DNA from: TMED14 sp003444795 | GTDB taxonomy: Bacteria > Bacteroidota > Bacteroidia > Flavobacteriales > Schleiferiaceae | Assembly: GCA_963978445.1 (NCBI GenBank) | Contig: CAXBRT010000025.1 | Coordinates: 1 to 16,216, forward strand | Direction of reading: 5' to 3' | Length of the DNA: 16,216 bases | Shown: positions 1 to 6,652 of the stretch, in pieces | Layout: each line of letters opens with the position of its first letter | Numbering within the stretch: the stretch's first letter is position 1 | Position numbers and translations under genes: made by a program | The notes under the pieces: model-generated | Database searches by the model: none | What the model saw: the letters and a program-made list of their open reading frames with translations, nothing else | Told to the model about the DNA's origin: nothing

Positions 1-666
1 AACCGTCACGCCTTAGTCGTCGAGGGAGAAAATGTTTACCTCCTAGGACGCCACTACGGCACAGATATGTACTGGGGAACCGACACCGTAGGCTCCGGAT
101 GGACGGTTGGAGAACCTGCTACGCTGCACCGCGCCGCTACCATGCTACACTTTCACCTACCTCCCTACTCGCAGGGCGGTCCTGCACCCATTCCGGACAC
201 TGTATTCATGCAGGCGATGGAACTACGCGCCTGGGGAACCTATGGGGATGCGTATCCCTCTGCCTTGGTAGCTGGTAGTGCCCTGAACTCCAACTACCCC
301 ATGGTGTACGTCTACCATCCGGATAGTTTGGCCGTTTCTGGCGGCGTATTCCCGAGCGAAAACCTACTAACAAGCAAATCCAACTCTGATGCCTTAATCG
401 GATTTGACCTAACGGTTAATATCATTGTTTGTGGGGTCCCTATGCCTTGGCGGGTATTTCCCAACCCCTCTCAAAACGAAGCCTGGCTCACCTCTTTTGA
501 CGGCGAGCGGCAGATTCGCATCTTGGATGCCTATGGTCGCTTGGTCTGGGAAACCACCGCATGGAGCCCTGTGGTATTACCTTCAGAAACGCTTCCAAGC
601 GGTTTGTATTACATCACGATGGATGACCCCTTCCATCCCACCCAACCATGGGTGGTCCAGCATTAA
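1..666 (+). CDS. C-terminal part of a T9SS-exported protein, 5' end outside the window
   Basis: The frame is open from base 1 to the TAA at 664-666, giving 221 visible residues with the start upstream of the window. The last ~70 residues (from about visible residue 152) form a typical type IX secretion C-terminal sorting domain. It has a VFPNPS opening, a beta strand with QIRILDAYGRLVWE, and a closing LPSGLYYITM strand. Proteins with this domain cross the inner membrane by Sec, cross the outer membrane through the Bacteroidota T9SS, and lose the domain on secretion or surface attachment. The ~150 residues before it are rich in Tyr, Gly, Pro and Thr and match no family I recognise, so the substrate or role is unknown. 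An internal ATG at 67 is open to use but is unlikely to be the true start, because coding sequence continues upstream without a stop. The gene converges on the hydrolase gene across a shared terminator region. Confidence 0.85.
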   Translation, partial: NRHALVVEGENVYLLGRHYGTDMYWGTDTVGSGWTVGEPATLHRAATMLHFHLPPYSQGGPAPIPDTVFMQAMELRAWGTYGDAYPSALVAGSALNSNYPMVYVYHPDSLAVSGGVFPSENLLTSKSNSDALIGFDLTVNIIVCGVPMPWRVFPNPSQNEAWLTSFDGERQIRILDAYGRLVWETTAWSPVVLPSETLPSGLYYITMDDPFHPTQPWVVQH

Positions 667-803
667 ATGTTTACACAGACTTCAAGGTAGTTTCTCCTTG
701 GGGTAACGCAGCACAGTGACCTTTGACTCAAAGCAAGCTTGGCATTTTAACCTATCACCTAACAGCGCATGGGACTAGCAAGTTCCTCTCTAGTATATAG
801 ATG

Positions 804-838
804 AAAAAAGCCCGCCAAGCATAGACTTAGCGGGCTTT
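804..838 (-). terminator. Intrinsic terminator of the TonB receptor/hydrolase unit, possibly bidirectional
   Basis: A perfect 9-bp stem pairs AAAGCCCGC (807-815) with GCGGGCTTT (830-838). It extends inward by AAG/CTT after one mismatch. Read on the minus strand it is followed by a run of six T (complement of 804-809), a classical intrinsic terminator just past the hydrolase stop at 855. On the plus strand the stem is followed by TTTGTGCATTT, a weaker tail, so it may also stop transcription from the gene ending at 666. Confidence 0.85.
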
Positions 839-854
839 GTGCATTTAATAGATC

Positions 855-2462
855 TTATTGTCTAATGAGCCTAGACGTATGCACGCCATTCTTGGTATGG
901 AGTCGTACAAAGTAGGTTCCAGGTGCCCAAACAGCACTGGGAAGCTCCACCTCCTGGGAATCCACATCTAAGGCAAAAACAGGTCGGCCTAGAATGTCCA
1001 AAACCTCCACATGGGTCACATTCGCTCCCTGAGCTTTCACAAGCACGTTTGCAGAGGTGGGGTTAGGAACAAGATGAACCTTCATGGAAGGTACTTCTGG
1101 AACGGCAATAGAATATCCGACTGCATTGAGCGCATTTGCCATACGCGGGAGCGTATATGCCATGACCGTATCAATGTAAAGTAAGGACTGCGCCTTGATG
1201 TTGGGATTGGTTTCATTTACAGACAAAGGATCATTGGCATCCCACCAGTCCCATGGATTTGCATTTACGCGGAAAGGCATTGCCAAGTTTGGCGGCAACA
1301 TATTAAACGTGTAGATATTTTCCTGGTTGCCCAAATTGTGAGGGTTTGAACGAGCCTTTGCGGAATATGCATCATTCATCGAGGAGGCGCCTAACACACT
1401 GTTATTCCCCATACTATTCGCCACTTTTACAGCCGTATGAGACCCCGCAACTTCAACTACGGGAAAGAAAGTTCCAGCAATTGGAACGTTGACCATACCA
1501 CGATAATACGGAGCGAAGAAATCATAGCGACTGTGGAAGCTAACCATAGGAGCGTCGCCCTGGGCCATCCATGCCGAATCCCCTAGTGCGCCGCCAAGAT
1601 TAATCACCATATTGACATTATGAGGTATGCCATTATACAACTCAATATTTCTACCAGGCTGAGTTTGATCTACTAATGGGAGGCCCGTCACAGGGTGCGT
1701 TCCGCTGATGGTCGCCTTACCGCCATACCCATTCCAATCTCCAACGACCGCCGTGTCAATATAGGGATCTCCCGCAACCACGGCGTTACCAAACATACCC
1801 GTTCCAGATGTGGTGTATTGGAATTTTGAGGGTGTTGCAATTTCTGCCAAGTTATCAATTGTAGCATAGGCTAAGGTGATATAACCTCCTGAACCAGCTC
1901 CCATGAGGGAAATTGCATTTGGGTCAATTCGGTAAGGATCGCCAAGAACCAATTTGGTCGCACGCACCGCACGCACGCACACCTTGGCATCCTGCAAGGC
2001 ATTGTATACAGCCATCAAGTTTGTTCCTCGGCGCAAGTCAAGATTAGTAGAATTTGCTAACCAGCCTAGACGGTAACTTGCCGAAACAGCCACAAATCCC
2101 CTACGTGCAAATCGCTTGGCAATTTCTACTACCGCCGAATCCTTACGGCTTCCCATAGGGGAGGCTAATCCTGGGGGCAGAAAGGATCCCGTGTGGAAAA
2201 TAACCACCACAGGACGTGAGGTCTCAGTGTCTACGGCTGTATCCGGCATGTAGATGTCCGCGTACATAGGAATTACCATCGGACCGCCCATAGCCGCAGG
2301 GACATACTGACTAAAGTTGTACCCATAAGCTACATCGGGAACCACACTCAACTGGGCATCCGTAAATACTTCTTCCAAATAGCGCGATTGAGCAGAAATC
2401 GTGACGTTTACTGCCACCATAGCCAGAATGGCTAAAATAGATTTTGTGTAGTTTTTTATCAT
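855..2462 (-). CDS. Secreted alpha/beta-hydrolase (esterase-like) with T9SS sorting domain
   Basis: The protein has 535 residues. Residues 1-24 are a Sec signal peptide (basic MIKNYTK, hydrophobic core, cut near SAQ). Residues ~25-400 read as an alpha/beta-hydrolase of the carboxylesterase/acetylxylan-esterase kind. VVVIFHTGS (residues 85-93) is at the oxyanion-loop position, SYRLGW (129-134) follows the next strand, and LMGAGSGG (187-193) is the nucleophile elbow with Ser191. SFHSRYDFFAPY (308-319) offers Asp314 as the acid, and AGSHTAV (339-345) offers His342. The elbow is AGSGG instead of the usual GxSxG. Residues ~459-535 are a T9SS C-terminal domain (LVPNPTS, VEVLDILGRPVF, PGTYFVRL, SRLIRQ), so the enzyme should be exported to the surface or medium. 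The gene starts 37 bases after the TonB-receptor stop and is probably co-transcribed with it. The fold call is by motif order only, and the substrate is unknown. Confidence 0.8.
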   Translation of the reverse strand: MIKNYTKSILAILAMVAVNVTISAQSRYLEEVFTDAQLSVVPDVAYGYNFSQYVPAAMGGPMVIPMYADIYMPDTAVDTETSRPVVVIFHTGSFLPPGLASPMGSRKDSAVVEIAKRFARRGFVAVSASYRLGWLANSTNLDLRRGTNLMAVYNALQDAKVCVRAVRATKLVLGDPYRIDPNAISLMGAGSGGYITLAYATIDNLAEIATPSKFQYTTSGTGMFGNAVVAGDPYIDTAVVGDWNGYGGKATISGTHPVTGLPLVDQTQPGRNIELYNGIPHNVNMVINLGGALGDSAWMAQGDAPMVSFHSRYDFFAPYYRGMVNVPIAGTFFPVVEVAGSHTAVKVANSMGNNSVLGASSMNDAYSAKARSNPHNLGNQENIYTFNMLPPNLAMPFRVNANPWDWWDANDPLSVNETNPNIKAQSLLYIDTVMAYTLPRMANALNAVGYSIAVPEVPSMKVHLVPNPTSANVLVKAQGANVTHVEVLDILGRPVFALDVDSQEVELPSAVWAPGTYFVRLHTKNGVHTSRLIRQ

Positions 2463-2499
2463 TTGTTCAAAGGTTTAAGAATGAGAAATTTAACGAAAA

Positions 2500-5250
2500 T
2501 TATTTGACTGGAGCATCCCAGGTTAAAGAGATGTAGGCAAGGCGTCCAACAGTAGGACCCCCATATACTTGAACGACCCGTTGGTTTAATGCATTACTAA
2601 CTCCCAATTTTACCGTCCATTGGGCGTCTTCAGACGTCCAAGTTGTTTGAGCATCCACAAGGCTGTAACTAGGTATACGCCCCGTAAATTGAGGCGAACC
2701 TTCAAAAAGAAAGCCTTCCACCCACTTATAGGCAATTGTATAGCCACAACGCCCCTTACCCAGCCCCCAATCTAAATCACGGCCTGATAATGAGAGATTG
2801 TATTTGTGTTCCGGTGTGTTATACGCTGGAATAATAGGGTCTTCAGCTCCAGAATTAAGAACGTTCCAGGTGTAATTCCCAGCGAGTGTATAGCGACTTA
2901 CATAGTAATTGGCCCCAATACTGAAGCCTTGCGTTGTTACCTGTTCTTGAGCATTCGATGCGATGCGATACGCTTGAACGCCTCGTAGCCGATCCGCAGC
3001 ACTACCTCCTGGGTTGTCGTCAATATTTAATGCCAAGTGGTACCCAATGAAGTCTTTATACCACGAATAGTAGTACGTAGCATCGAGGTAAAGCCGATCC
3101 CACCAGGTGCTTCTATACCCCAACTCGACATTTCTAACCTGTTCTGGCCGCACACCTGGCATGCTATAATACTGCCACTGCCAATTTGCGCGGTCTTGAG
3201 GTCCGGCGCCTAGAAAATCTGCAACCTCATCTATGGTCACTAGAGAATCATAGCCATTTAAATTTCCTAACAGCAATGCTCGGCCCACGTTATAATAAAG
3301 GTATTGATCCTGAAGAGTAGGGTTGCGTATAGCGGATGAAAACCCTACACGCCATACGGTCTGGGTTGAAGGGCGGTAAACCAAAGAAACGGCTGGTGAG
3401 AACAGGAGATGGAAGTTCTGATGCTTGTCAGCACGTGCCGTCGCATTTAATGTCCACTGTTCTCCCCATTGGCGTTCAAATCCGGAATACAATCCAACCT
3501 CGGCCACTTGGATTCTCCGTCCATTGGTGTCACTGAAAAGAGTTCCCCGTGAATTCGGTCGGTACTGCCGAGCACTAATTCCTGCTGTAAGCTTACCTCC
3601 AGCCACATCCAATGTTCTTTGAGCCTGAAGATGACTCAGAGCAGATCGATCCCAAAACTGAGATCCTCCATCCGTAAATGGCCTACTTAGTATGGATTGT
3701 TTTAATGCCTCAAATGCAGATGATCCAGGAATAAGAAGACTGTCGGGGTCATAGGCCATGTCCATCCAATTGCGGTTATCCGCATGGAAAGAAGAAAACG
3801 CATCCGGGTTGCTCGCCCAAAGCTGCGCCATTGCATCTACAAATTCCGCGTTAGGGAGACTCTCATTCGGATACCCATTCAGATTTCTAACTTTTTGTTT
3901 TTGAAAAATGGTCCAAAACGAGCGATACTGATTGGCCCAGAAACCGTCATTTAGAACGGAATCCTGCATTCGTAGAGCCGTGAAGTACGCATCATACGTT
4001 TTACCTGCGTCCTCATTTGTGGTGTATGCCCGTATGAACCAATCATCCTTTTTTCGAAGTTCAAATCGGTTTTGAAGGAACTGAATATCCTTTAAACTAA
4101 AACGATTGTCCCCTTGGTAAACCGTCGTCCCCGTTCCATAATTCACCGCATAAATTCCCTCCACTCCCGCTTTGTTTTTATAATGTATGGAGGTGGCCAA
4201 TTTCATGTTTTCTGTGTTGTAATCTACCAGAGCCGCTTCCTCTATGCCCCGTCTATGGTACGTTCCAATTCCTGCATAGGTCTTGACATCCCCGCCATCA
4301 TCATACACTATTTCATCCCCATATCGGTTTACCGCATCGTATCCACCGGGATTATCAATAGACGATTTAGAATCGTCCGTTGGATTCATATTAGCAGCCT
4401 CCCAATCATCTGCGCGCAGCGCAAAAAGGTTGATTTTATACGCCCAACTCGCACTTCCATCCTCACGTTTAAATGCCTCTGCATGCCGGAAGCCAAATTC
4501 TGCAAGTCGACGCTCTCCCCCTTTGAACTGAACCGTCGTCCCTTGAAAAAGATAGGGATCCTTGGTTTGCATGGATATAACGCCATTGAAGGCCGATGGG
4601 CCATATAAAGCCCCTACTGCACCTGAAATGACATCGACTTGTTGTACGTCCAATTCACTAGCGCCCAGAAAATTTCCTAAAGAAAAATTCAATCCCGGAG
4701 CCTGGTTGTCTACCCCGTCAATGACTTGTAAACTGCGTACAGGACTCGTGCTGTTAAACCCTCGGGTATTGATGATTTTAAATCCAATACTTGCAGAAGT
4801 GAGATCCACCCCTTTCATGCTTCCCAAAGCCTCATAAAAATTGGGGGCAGGTGCTTCCTTCATACTGGCGAGATCTAAGGCTTCGACCGTCAATGGGGCT
4901 TGCTTCTGCTTTTCGGAAATTTTTGCCGCAAAAACTTTTGCCTCTTGGAGCTCTACCATGGTACTATTCAACCTAATGGCTAGAGGTCCGGTTTCTTTAA
5001 TCTCCGCCATGTATGTTTCGTATCCAAAAGCCTCCACAGTAATTGGCAGTGGAACTTTCACCCCTTGCAAGGTGAATTTTCCATCTAAATCCGTTAAGAC
5101 TTTTATCGCCCCAGCTGAAACTACAGCAGATGAAACGGCCTCTTTTGTTTTTGCATCTGTTACTGTTCCTGTGATCTGAGCTATTTGCGCAGTCATTGGC
5201 AGACAGGCTAAAAGATAAAAGAGTGCCAAAAGACTGGGAAATGATTTCAT
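2500..5250 (-). CDS. TonB-dependent outer-membrane receptor with carboxypeptidase-regulatory-like domain
   Basis: The protein has 916 residues, a usual length for the family. A signal peptide covers residues 1-21 (cut near MTA|Q). Residues ~24-95 are the beta-sandwich regulatory-like domain (ITGTVTDAKTKEAV, DLDGKFTLQGV, VEAFGYETY) common on Bacteroidota receptors. The plug follows at ~115-235 with KIINTRGFNST (158-168), LQVIDGVDNQAPG (174-186), VDVISGAVGALYGPSAFNGV (205-224) and MQTKDP. The rest is a long series of amphipathic aromatic strands forming the barrel, ending in AYISLTWDAPVK. Such receptors import substrates too large or scarce for porins, using energy from TonB-ExbB-ExbD. There is no SusD-like lipoprotein beside it, so it is not a classical glycan SusCD pair. 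The downstream partner is the T9SS-exported hydrolase, which suggests that surface hydrolysis and uptake are coupled. The ligand cannot be read from the sequence. Confidence 0.93.
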   Translation of the reverse strand: MKSFPSLLALFYLLACLPMTAQIAQITGTVTDAKTKEAVSSAVVSAGAIKVLTDLDGKFTLQGVKVPLPITVEAFGYETYMAEIKETGPLAIRLNSTMVELQEAKVFAAKISEKQKQAPLTVEALDLASMKEAPAPNFYEALGSMKGVDLTSASIGFKIINTRGFNSTSPVRSLQVIDGVDNQAPGLNFSLGNFLGASELDVQQVDVISGAVGALYGPSAFNGVISMQTKDPYLFQGTTVQFKGGERRLAEFGFRHAEAFKREDGSASWAYKINLFALRADDWEAANMNPTDDSKSSIDNPGGYDAVNRYGDEIVYDDGGDVKTYAGIGTYHRRGIEEAALVDYNTENMKLATSIHYKNKAGVEGIYAVNYGTGTTVYQGDNRFSLKDIQFLQNRFELRKKDDWFIRAYTTNEDAGKTYDAYFTALRMQDSVLNDGFWANQYRSFWTIFQKQKVRNLNGYPNESLPNAEFVDAMAQLWASNPDAFSSFHADNRNWMDMAYDPDSLLIPGSSAFEALKQSILSRPFTDGGSQFWDRSALSHLQAQRTLDVAGGKLTAGISARQYRPNSRGTLFSDTNGRRIQVAEVGLYSGFERQWGEQWTLNATARADKHQNFHLLFSPAVSLVYRPSTQTVWRVGFSSAIRNPTLQDQYLYYNVGRALLLGNLNGYDSLVTIDEVADFLGAGPQDRANWQWQYYSMPGVRPEQVRNVELGYRSTWWDRLYLDATYYYSWYKDFIGYHLALNIDDNPGGSAADRLRGVQAYRIASNAQEQVTTQGFSIGANYYVSRYTLAGNYTWNVLNSGAEDPIIPAYNTPEHKYNLSLSGRDLDWGLGKGRCGYTIAYKWVEGFLFEGSPQFTGRIPSYSLVDAQTTWTSEDAQWTVKLGVSNALNQRVVQVYGGPTVGRLAYISLTWDAPVK

Positions 5251-5449
5251 AAGATGCGTTTAGGTGGCCTCAAATTAAGTATAAACGGGACACTCCTTTT
5301 ATCCAAGAACTCCCATTCATATCATTTCCGCCAAAACATTCACTTAGTCATAACCCACGCTTCACTTCTAAGAAACACTTTCTGTCGTGCTTTAGATTGT
5401 TAAAATGGGGGCGTATTTCAAGCGTTAGGTTAGACAGCTTTATCCCATT

Positions 5450-5473
5450 AGCCCACCACTGGTGGGCTTTTTT
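5450..5473 (+). terminator. Intrinsic-terminator hairpin with no gene directly upstream on its strand
   Basis: AGCCCACC (5450-5457) and GGTGGGCT (5461-5468) pair perfectly around a 3-base loop, followed by six T (5468-5473). This is a strong plus-strand terminator shape. Nothing on the plus strand precedes it closer than the gene ending at 666, because 855-5250 is transcribed in the opposite direction. It therefore ends either a short non-coding transcript started within ~5251-5440 or the leader of the small gene starting at 5511 (an attenuator). The minus-strand reading lacks a T run. Confidence 0.7.
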
Positions 5474-5510
5474 GTTCCTCAACACCGTAGTTTAGACCTA
5501 AATTCTGAGT

Positions 5511-5714
5511 ATGTCTTCGAAAACAAAATGGTTGCTCTTTTCCATCAGCGGATTGCTCTTGGTGGGGGCCGGTTTATCAGTCATTGGCGAAGCCATTCTG
5601 TTGAAAGGGGCGGGCGAAGGCTTCTTTTGGATGGGGACGGCAGGCCTCGTACTGTTTAACGCGGGACTCTCTGTATTTGGGCAAGGGGTCGTCTACCGGT
5701 CGAAGATGAAGTAG
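5511..5714 (+). CDS. Small two-helix membrane protein with an internal repeat, unknown function
   Basis: The protein has 67 residues and starts at an ATG. Two hydrophobic segments, about residues 8-30 and 38-61, are joined by a short Gly/Glu loop (KGAGEGFFW), with a basic tail (YRSKMK). This suggests an inner-membrane hairpin. The two segments resemble each other: residues 14-32 align with 45-63 without gaps, with nine identities and the core AGLSV shared (G-L-x-L-x-x-AGLSV-x-G). I do not recognise a named family. It lies on the plus strand, 85 bases before the membrane protein and regulator pair, and the tandem inverted repeats sit between them. It is therefore probably a separate transcription unit or the first gene of a larger one. 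The coding call rests on a clean start, coherent hydrophobic composition and the repeat. Confidence 0.65.
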   Translation: MSSKTKWLLFSISGLLLVGAGLSVIGEAILLKGAGEGFFWMGTAGLVLFNAGLSVFGQGVVYRSKMK

Positions 5715-5734
5715 GCGGGCGGCGTCCTGAGATT

Positions 5735-5752
5735 TGTAAAATATTTTTTACA
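5735..5752. promoter_or_regulatory. Inverted repeat, candidate operator 1 of the regulator module
   Basis: TGTAAAA (5735-5741) and TTTTACA (5746-5752) are perfect inverse complements around a 4-base AT spacer, an 18-bp palindrome. It lies about 50 bases upstream of the membrane-protein start at 5800 and immediately before a second copy of the same design. This is the usual size for a dimeric Cro/C1-type repressor site. That the downstream regulator binds here is an inference. Confidence 0.6.
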
Positions 5753-5755
5753 TTT

Positions 5756-5773
5756 TGTAAAGTTTATTTTACA
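5756..5773. promoter_or_regulatory. Inverted repeat, candidate operator 2 of the regulator module
   Basis: TGTAAA (5756-5761) and TTTACA (5768-5773) flank a 6-base spacer, giving the same 18-bp outline as the first repeat. The two repeats start exactly 21 bases apart, close to two helical turns, so dimers on both would sit on the same DNA face. A partial Bacteroidota -7 element (TACATTTA, 5770-5777) overlaps its end, which would make binding repressive. The promoter call is weak. Confidence 0.55.
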
Positions 5774-5799
5774 TTTACGGAGAACCAACCTGTATTACA

Positions 5800-6276
5800 A
5801 TGACATTTCTTCTCCCGAATTCATGGAAAATCCCCTCCCAAATCATTTTTTACAGCACGCTAGCATTCTCCCTTGTTTGGATGCTATCCGGAGCTCCAGA
5901 GGGTGGACTGAAGTGGCTTCAAGCTACCGTGCCTTCTCTTTATTGGGAGTTCCCGTTTGAAAATGGAAAAGGACCCGGATGGATTACCAACAATCTCACC
6001 GATGAGGTCACCCTGTCCATTTTGCTCATCAGTGGTTTGGCTAGCGGTTTTACCAAAGAGCGAATCGAGGATGAACTGATTGCCTCGCTCAGACTGAAAG
6101 CACTCTCCAATGCCCTATTGGTGAATGCCGCTATTCTGCTTTTGGCCACCTGGCTCATTCACGGCATTGGATTTCTGTACGTTGTCTACATGCAGTTGGT
6201 GGCCATTTTAGCCATCTTCAACCTAGGATTTTCTTGGGCATTGCGTCAACACTATGCTGCAAAGGATGAAGAATAA
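5800..6276 (+). CDS. Four-helix membrane protein paired with a Cro/C1-type regulator
   Basis: The protein has 158 residues. Hydrophobic stretches at about residues 12-31, 68-84, 102-120 and 122-147 predict four membrane helices. Between the first two is an extracytoplasmic-looking loop rich in Trp, Pro and Gly. Between the second and third is a charged segment, FTKERIEDELIASLRLKA (84-101), the most family-like part. I recall similar proteins beside short helix-turn-helix regulators in flavobacteria, but no function is established that I know of. The reading frame overlaps the regulator gene: the regulator ATG at 6266 lies before this gene's TAA at 6274-6276, so the two are translationally coupled. 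The tandem inverted repeats directly upstream probably control both genes. It could act as a sensor or antagonist that holds the regulator at the membrane; that is inference. Confidence 0.75.
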   Translation: MTFLLPNSWKIPSQIIFYSTLAFSLVWMLSGAPEGGLKWLQATVPSLYWEFPFENGKGPGWITNNLTDEVTLSILLISGLASGFTKERIEDELIASLRLKALSNALLVNAAILLLATWLIHGIGFLYVVYMQLVAILAIFNLGFSWALRQHYAAKDEE

Positions 6277-6457
6277 GATCAAACTGCTCCGAATTGAGCG
6301 CCAAATGTCTCAGCAAGATCTCGCTGACGCCCTAAACGTCAGTAGACAGACCATCAATGCCATCGAGCAGGGCAAATATTCGCCCAGCCTTCCGCTCGCC
6401 TTTGCGCTCGCACAGAAATTTGAGCAACCCATAGAGTCTATTTTCCAAACGGACTAA
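6266..6457 (+). CDS. Short Cro/C1-type (XRE) helix-turn-helix transcriptional regulator
   Basis: From the ATG at 6266 the protein has 63 residues and consists almost wholly of one XRE domain. It opens KNKIKLLRIERQMSQQDLADAL, has the turn and recognition helix NVSRQTINAIEQGKYSP (24-40), and ends in PLAFALAQKFEQPIESIF. This is the compact single-domain form found beside small membrane proteins. I prefer 6266 to the in-frame ATG at 6254, because family members normally begin M-K-N-x-I-K and the four extra residues (MLQR) are not part of the domain. The start lies inside the end of the membrane-protein gene (11-base overlap), indicating coupling. It is probably an autorepressor acting through the two 18-bp repeats at 5735-5773. 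No ligand or dimerisation domain is present, so signal input must come from a partner. Confidence 0.88.
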   Translation: MKNKIKLLRIERQMSQQDLADALNVSRQTINAIEQGKYSPSLPLAFALAQKFEQPIESIFQTD

Positions 6458-6494
6458 GCCAAGAGGACGGGGCGTCCGCGAAAAATTCTGACAT

Positions 6495-6524
6495 AAAAAA
6501 AGGCTGCACGTTTGTGCAGCCTTT
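6495..6524 (-). terminator. Intrinsic terminator after tRNA-Gln, shared with the convergent regulator gene
   Basis: An 11-bp perfect stem, AAAGGCTGCAC (6499-6509) with GTGCAGCCTTT (6514-6524), surrounds a GTTT loop. On the minus strand it is followed by seven T (complement of 6495-6501), ending the tRNA transcript 8 bases past the mature 3' end. On the plus strand the tail is only CTTTGCTCT, so it may also stop regulator transcription, less strongly. Confidence 0.88.
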
Positions 6525-6531
6525 GCTCTCG

Positions 6532-6603
6532 TTGCCCCACTAGGACTCGAACCTAGACATACGGAACCAAAATCCGCTGTCCTGCCAATTAGACGATGGG
6601 GCA
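6532..6603 (-). tRNA. tRNA-Gln, anticodon UUG
   Basis: Read on the minus strand from 6603, the acceptor TGCCCCA pairs with TGGGGCA. The D arm is GTCT/GGAC with loop AATTGGCA. The anticodon arm is GCGGA/TCCGT around loop TTTTGGT, giving anticodon TTG (codon CAA). The T arm is CTAGG/CCTAG around TTCGAGT. The U1-A72 first pair is typical of tRNA-Gln. The discriminator is A and CCA is not encoded. It follows the carboxylase gene by about 50 bases on the same strand and precedes a strong terminator. Confidence 0.95.
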
Positions 6604-6652
6604 TCGTGATTGGGAGCGCAAAGTTAATCCAACTGCGCTTTCTCACAATAAG

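Noticed and set aside
3425..3440. CACGTG core as a possible parS site
   Set aside because: Only the central hexamer matches (AGCACGTGCC). The GTTT/AAAC arms are missing, and it lies inside the receptor gene.
5200..5210. Possible lipobox (LLAC) in the TonB receptor signal peptide
   Set aside because: Leu at -2 is a poor lipobox residue, and a normal signal-peptidase site (MTA|Q) follows. Receptors of this family are integral barrels.
5271..5306. Promoter for the TonB receptor: TTAATTTG on the minus strand with TTG upstream
   Set aside because: The -7 box has one mismatch and the spacing to TTG is 25 bases, outside the usual 19-21.
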